A DNA stretch of 64,000 bases from Voacanga thouarsii (Eukaryota > Streptophyta > Magnoliopsida > Gentianales > Apocynaceae). Below are positions 62,690 to 64,000 of this stretch, piece by piece; the stretch's first letter is position 1, and the number at the start of each line of letters is the position of its first letter. A program made the translations under genes and the position numbers. Below the pieces are notes generated by a model that saw only the letters and a list, made by a program, of their open reading frames with translations, ran no database searches and was not told the origin of the DNA. The stretch covers positions 2,836,001 to 2,900,000 of the forward strand of contig JANUWF010001217.1 in assembly GCA_026120185.1 (NCBI GenBank). Reading direction: 5' to 3'.

Positions 62690-63382
62690 CTACATATCAT
62701 CACCACTTTTCCTTCCCATCATCTCTGAACTTTCTCCAGTTTGAAAAACAGTCTGCTTACTTTCAACTTCCTGCAAAGACCCTGTAGTTGCACACAAACG
62801 AAAAATATCCACAACATCTTCTGTATCACCAGTATGAAGTTTCAGAAACACCTTACTTTTATCGTAATATAACCAAAATGTATTCTCAGATAACCAACGA
62901 AGCTTCATCCTCAAAGAGCTAAAATTCTTGAATAACTCTTTATGAACACTTCGACCAACACGAGATTCCACTACTACCAGAACATAAGGATCATAAAACT
63001 TCACAAAAGAATCCACTTTCCTCAATGAATCACCTACAGCAAGAAAATCTTCACTGATAAAAATAATACTCAAAGGAAATTCCTTAACTTCATCCCTAAA
63101 ACACCAATTATGTGTCTCTACCCATCAATTTGTATAGAATTCAGCATCCAAACCCGTACAATTTTCAGGAGGAACAAATATCTCAACATACTCCGGAAAT
63201 TCCTCATCACTTTCACGTAAAATAATGCGCACAGCATCAGCCCTTCTATCTGGAATAAGATAATGAACTCAATCACCCTGTAAATCAACAGAATTAAGAA
63301 CAACCGTCTCAGAAAGAAAAGGATACATCTTGGGCTTTCCAACAAGTTGATACTTCAACAATTTCGAATTATAAAACTCCAT
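62690..63382 (-). pseudogene. Unrecognised 230-codon gene, two in-frame TGA codons
   Basis: On the minus strand one frame runs from ATG at 63,382 to a TAG at 62,690. It is interrupted only by TGA at codon 38 (63,269-63,271) and TGA at codon 86 (63,125-63,127). The pieces read as one ordinary soluble protein: MEFYNSKLLKYQLVGKPKMY, then HYLIPDRRADAVRIILRESD, then VETHNWCFRDEVKEFPLSII, SVHKELFKNFSSLRMKLRWL and LSENTFWLYYDKSKVFLKL. No signal peptide or membrane segment is obvious. The family is not recognised. Both stops could come from single CGA-to-TGA transitions. Its position beyond the Helitron array suggests a captured or Helitron-borne gene. Confidence 0.55.
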
Positions 63383-64000
63383 TTTCAATAATAGCCCAAT
63401 TAAAAAAAAAATTGAGATACAAGAAAATTATCAAAATACAACAAAAACCAAAACCAATATATAGACAAACAAATGCAAAATAGACACTGAACATAAAAAA
63501 CAATTCAAAGAACCAACAATATACATACTTAACAATTCAAAGAACCACACAAATACATGAATCTATTCACCATATGAAAAACAATAAGACATGTCCTTAC
63601 AAAAAAAACAATAACACATTATTTGAATTGTTCAAATGTATCAAGATATCTCTGTACATTCACAAGTTGAGCTAAACACTGGCATCACTGAACACCGATA
63701 AATCAATGAATAAAAAATATTCCTAAGTTATCTATTGATTTACTTCTTAGCTGTAGGTATTATTTTCACGCAATAGATAATTTAACAATTTAGTTGTCGC
63801 ACATACTGATAAATTTAATAAATACACTCCTACTATTTATTTATTATCATATTCAAATCTAAAGTAAACAATTTCTGTTCATTCAACCAATTTAATATTT
63901 AGAAAGGCATATCTAATCCCATTACATCATGACTTCATAACTTACCATTGTTTGAATTTCACAATTTCATTCTCCAAAATTAACCTGGAAACTTGCTTTC
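63383..64000. other. AT-rich, no gene seen
   Basis: Sequence upstream of the minus-strand unknown gene. It would hold its promoter, but I see no distinctive element. Confidence 0.5.

Overview
This 64 kb window looks like a repeat-dense, AT-rich stretch of a flowering-plant nuclear genome, most likely a eudicot. The evidence is plant-type Ty1/copia elements, CACTA (En/Spm) elements with TNP2-type transposase remains, Stowaway-like MITEs, and a large plant-type Helitron that carries both an RPA-like gene and a Rep/helicase gene. I see no intact host gene. The species cannot be named from sequence alone.

Layout. 1-10,274: the right-hand part of a CACTA-like DNA transposon, split by an old minus-strand Copia element (686-10,118, target duplication ATTAT). 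10,275-12,044: simple repeats and CT-rich non-coding DNA, ending in a degenerate telomere-like minisatellite. 12,045-17,773: a second CACTA-like element with matching terminal inverted repeats, inserted into that minisatellite, which resumes at 17,774. 17,990-34,354: remains of a third CACTA element. It holds a broken TNP2-type transposase (18,708-22,330), another CACTA terminus at 26,176, and a coiled-coil-like fragment interrupted by a younger plus-strand Copia element (26,264-32,968, target duplication GCATG), then an 85-bp x6 subterminal array. 34,390-38,936: AT-rich DNA with another CACTA-like terminus, two Stowaway-like MITEs and a decayed Helitron 3' end in reverse orientation.

38,937-63,400 is dominated by a large plus-strand Helitron. 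An RPA70-like single-strand-binding gene (39.3-42.0 kb) is followed by a multi-exon Rep/PIF1-helicase gene (44.2-49.9 kb). This gene keeps its HUH, two-tyrosine, Walker A and Walker B motifs but carries two nonsense codons and a frameshift, so it is probably a recent pseudogene. Downstream lies a 9 kb higher-order array (50.2-59.4 kb) with about 19 copies of a 96-bp core, amplified through at least two kilobase-scale segmental duplications. Beyond it, on the minus strand, are a single well-formed exon of a p24/emp24 GOLD-domain cargo-receptor gene, a 20-codon exon-like segment, and an unrecognised 230-codon gene broken by two TGA codons. These look like host fragments captured by the Helitron, though its 3' end was not located and may lie outside the window.

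The most interesting material is the Helitron with its uncharacterised downstream array, the duplicated intron and duplicated terminal exon inside the Rep/helicase gene, and the unknown minus-strand gene at 62.7-63.4 kb.
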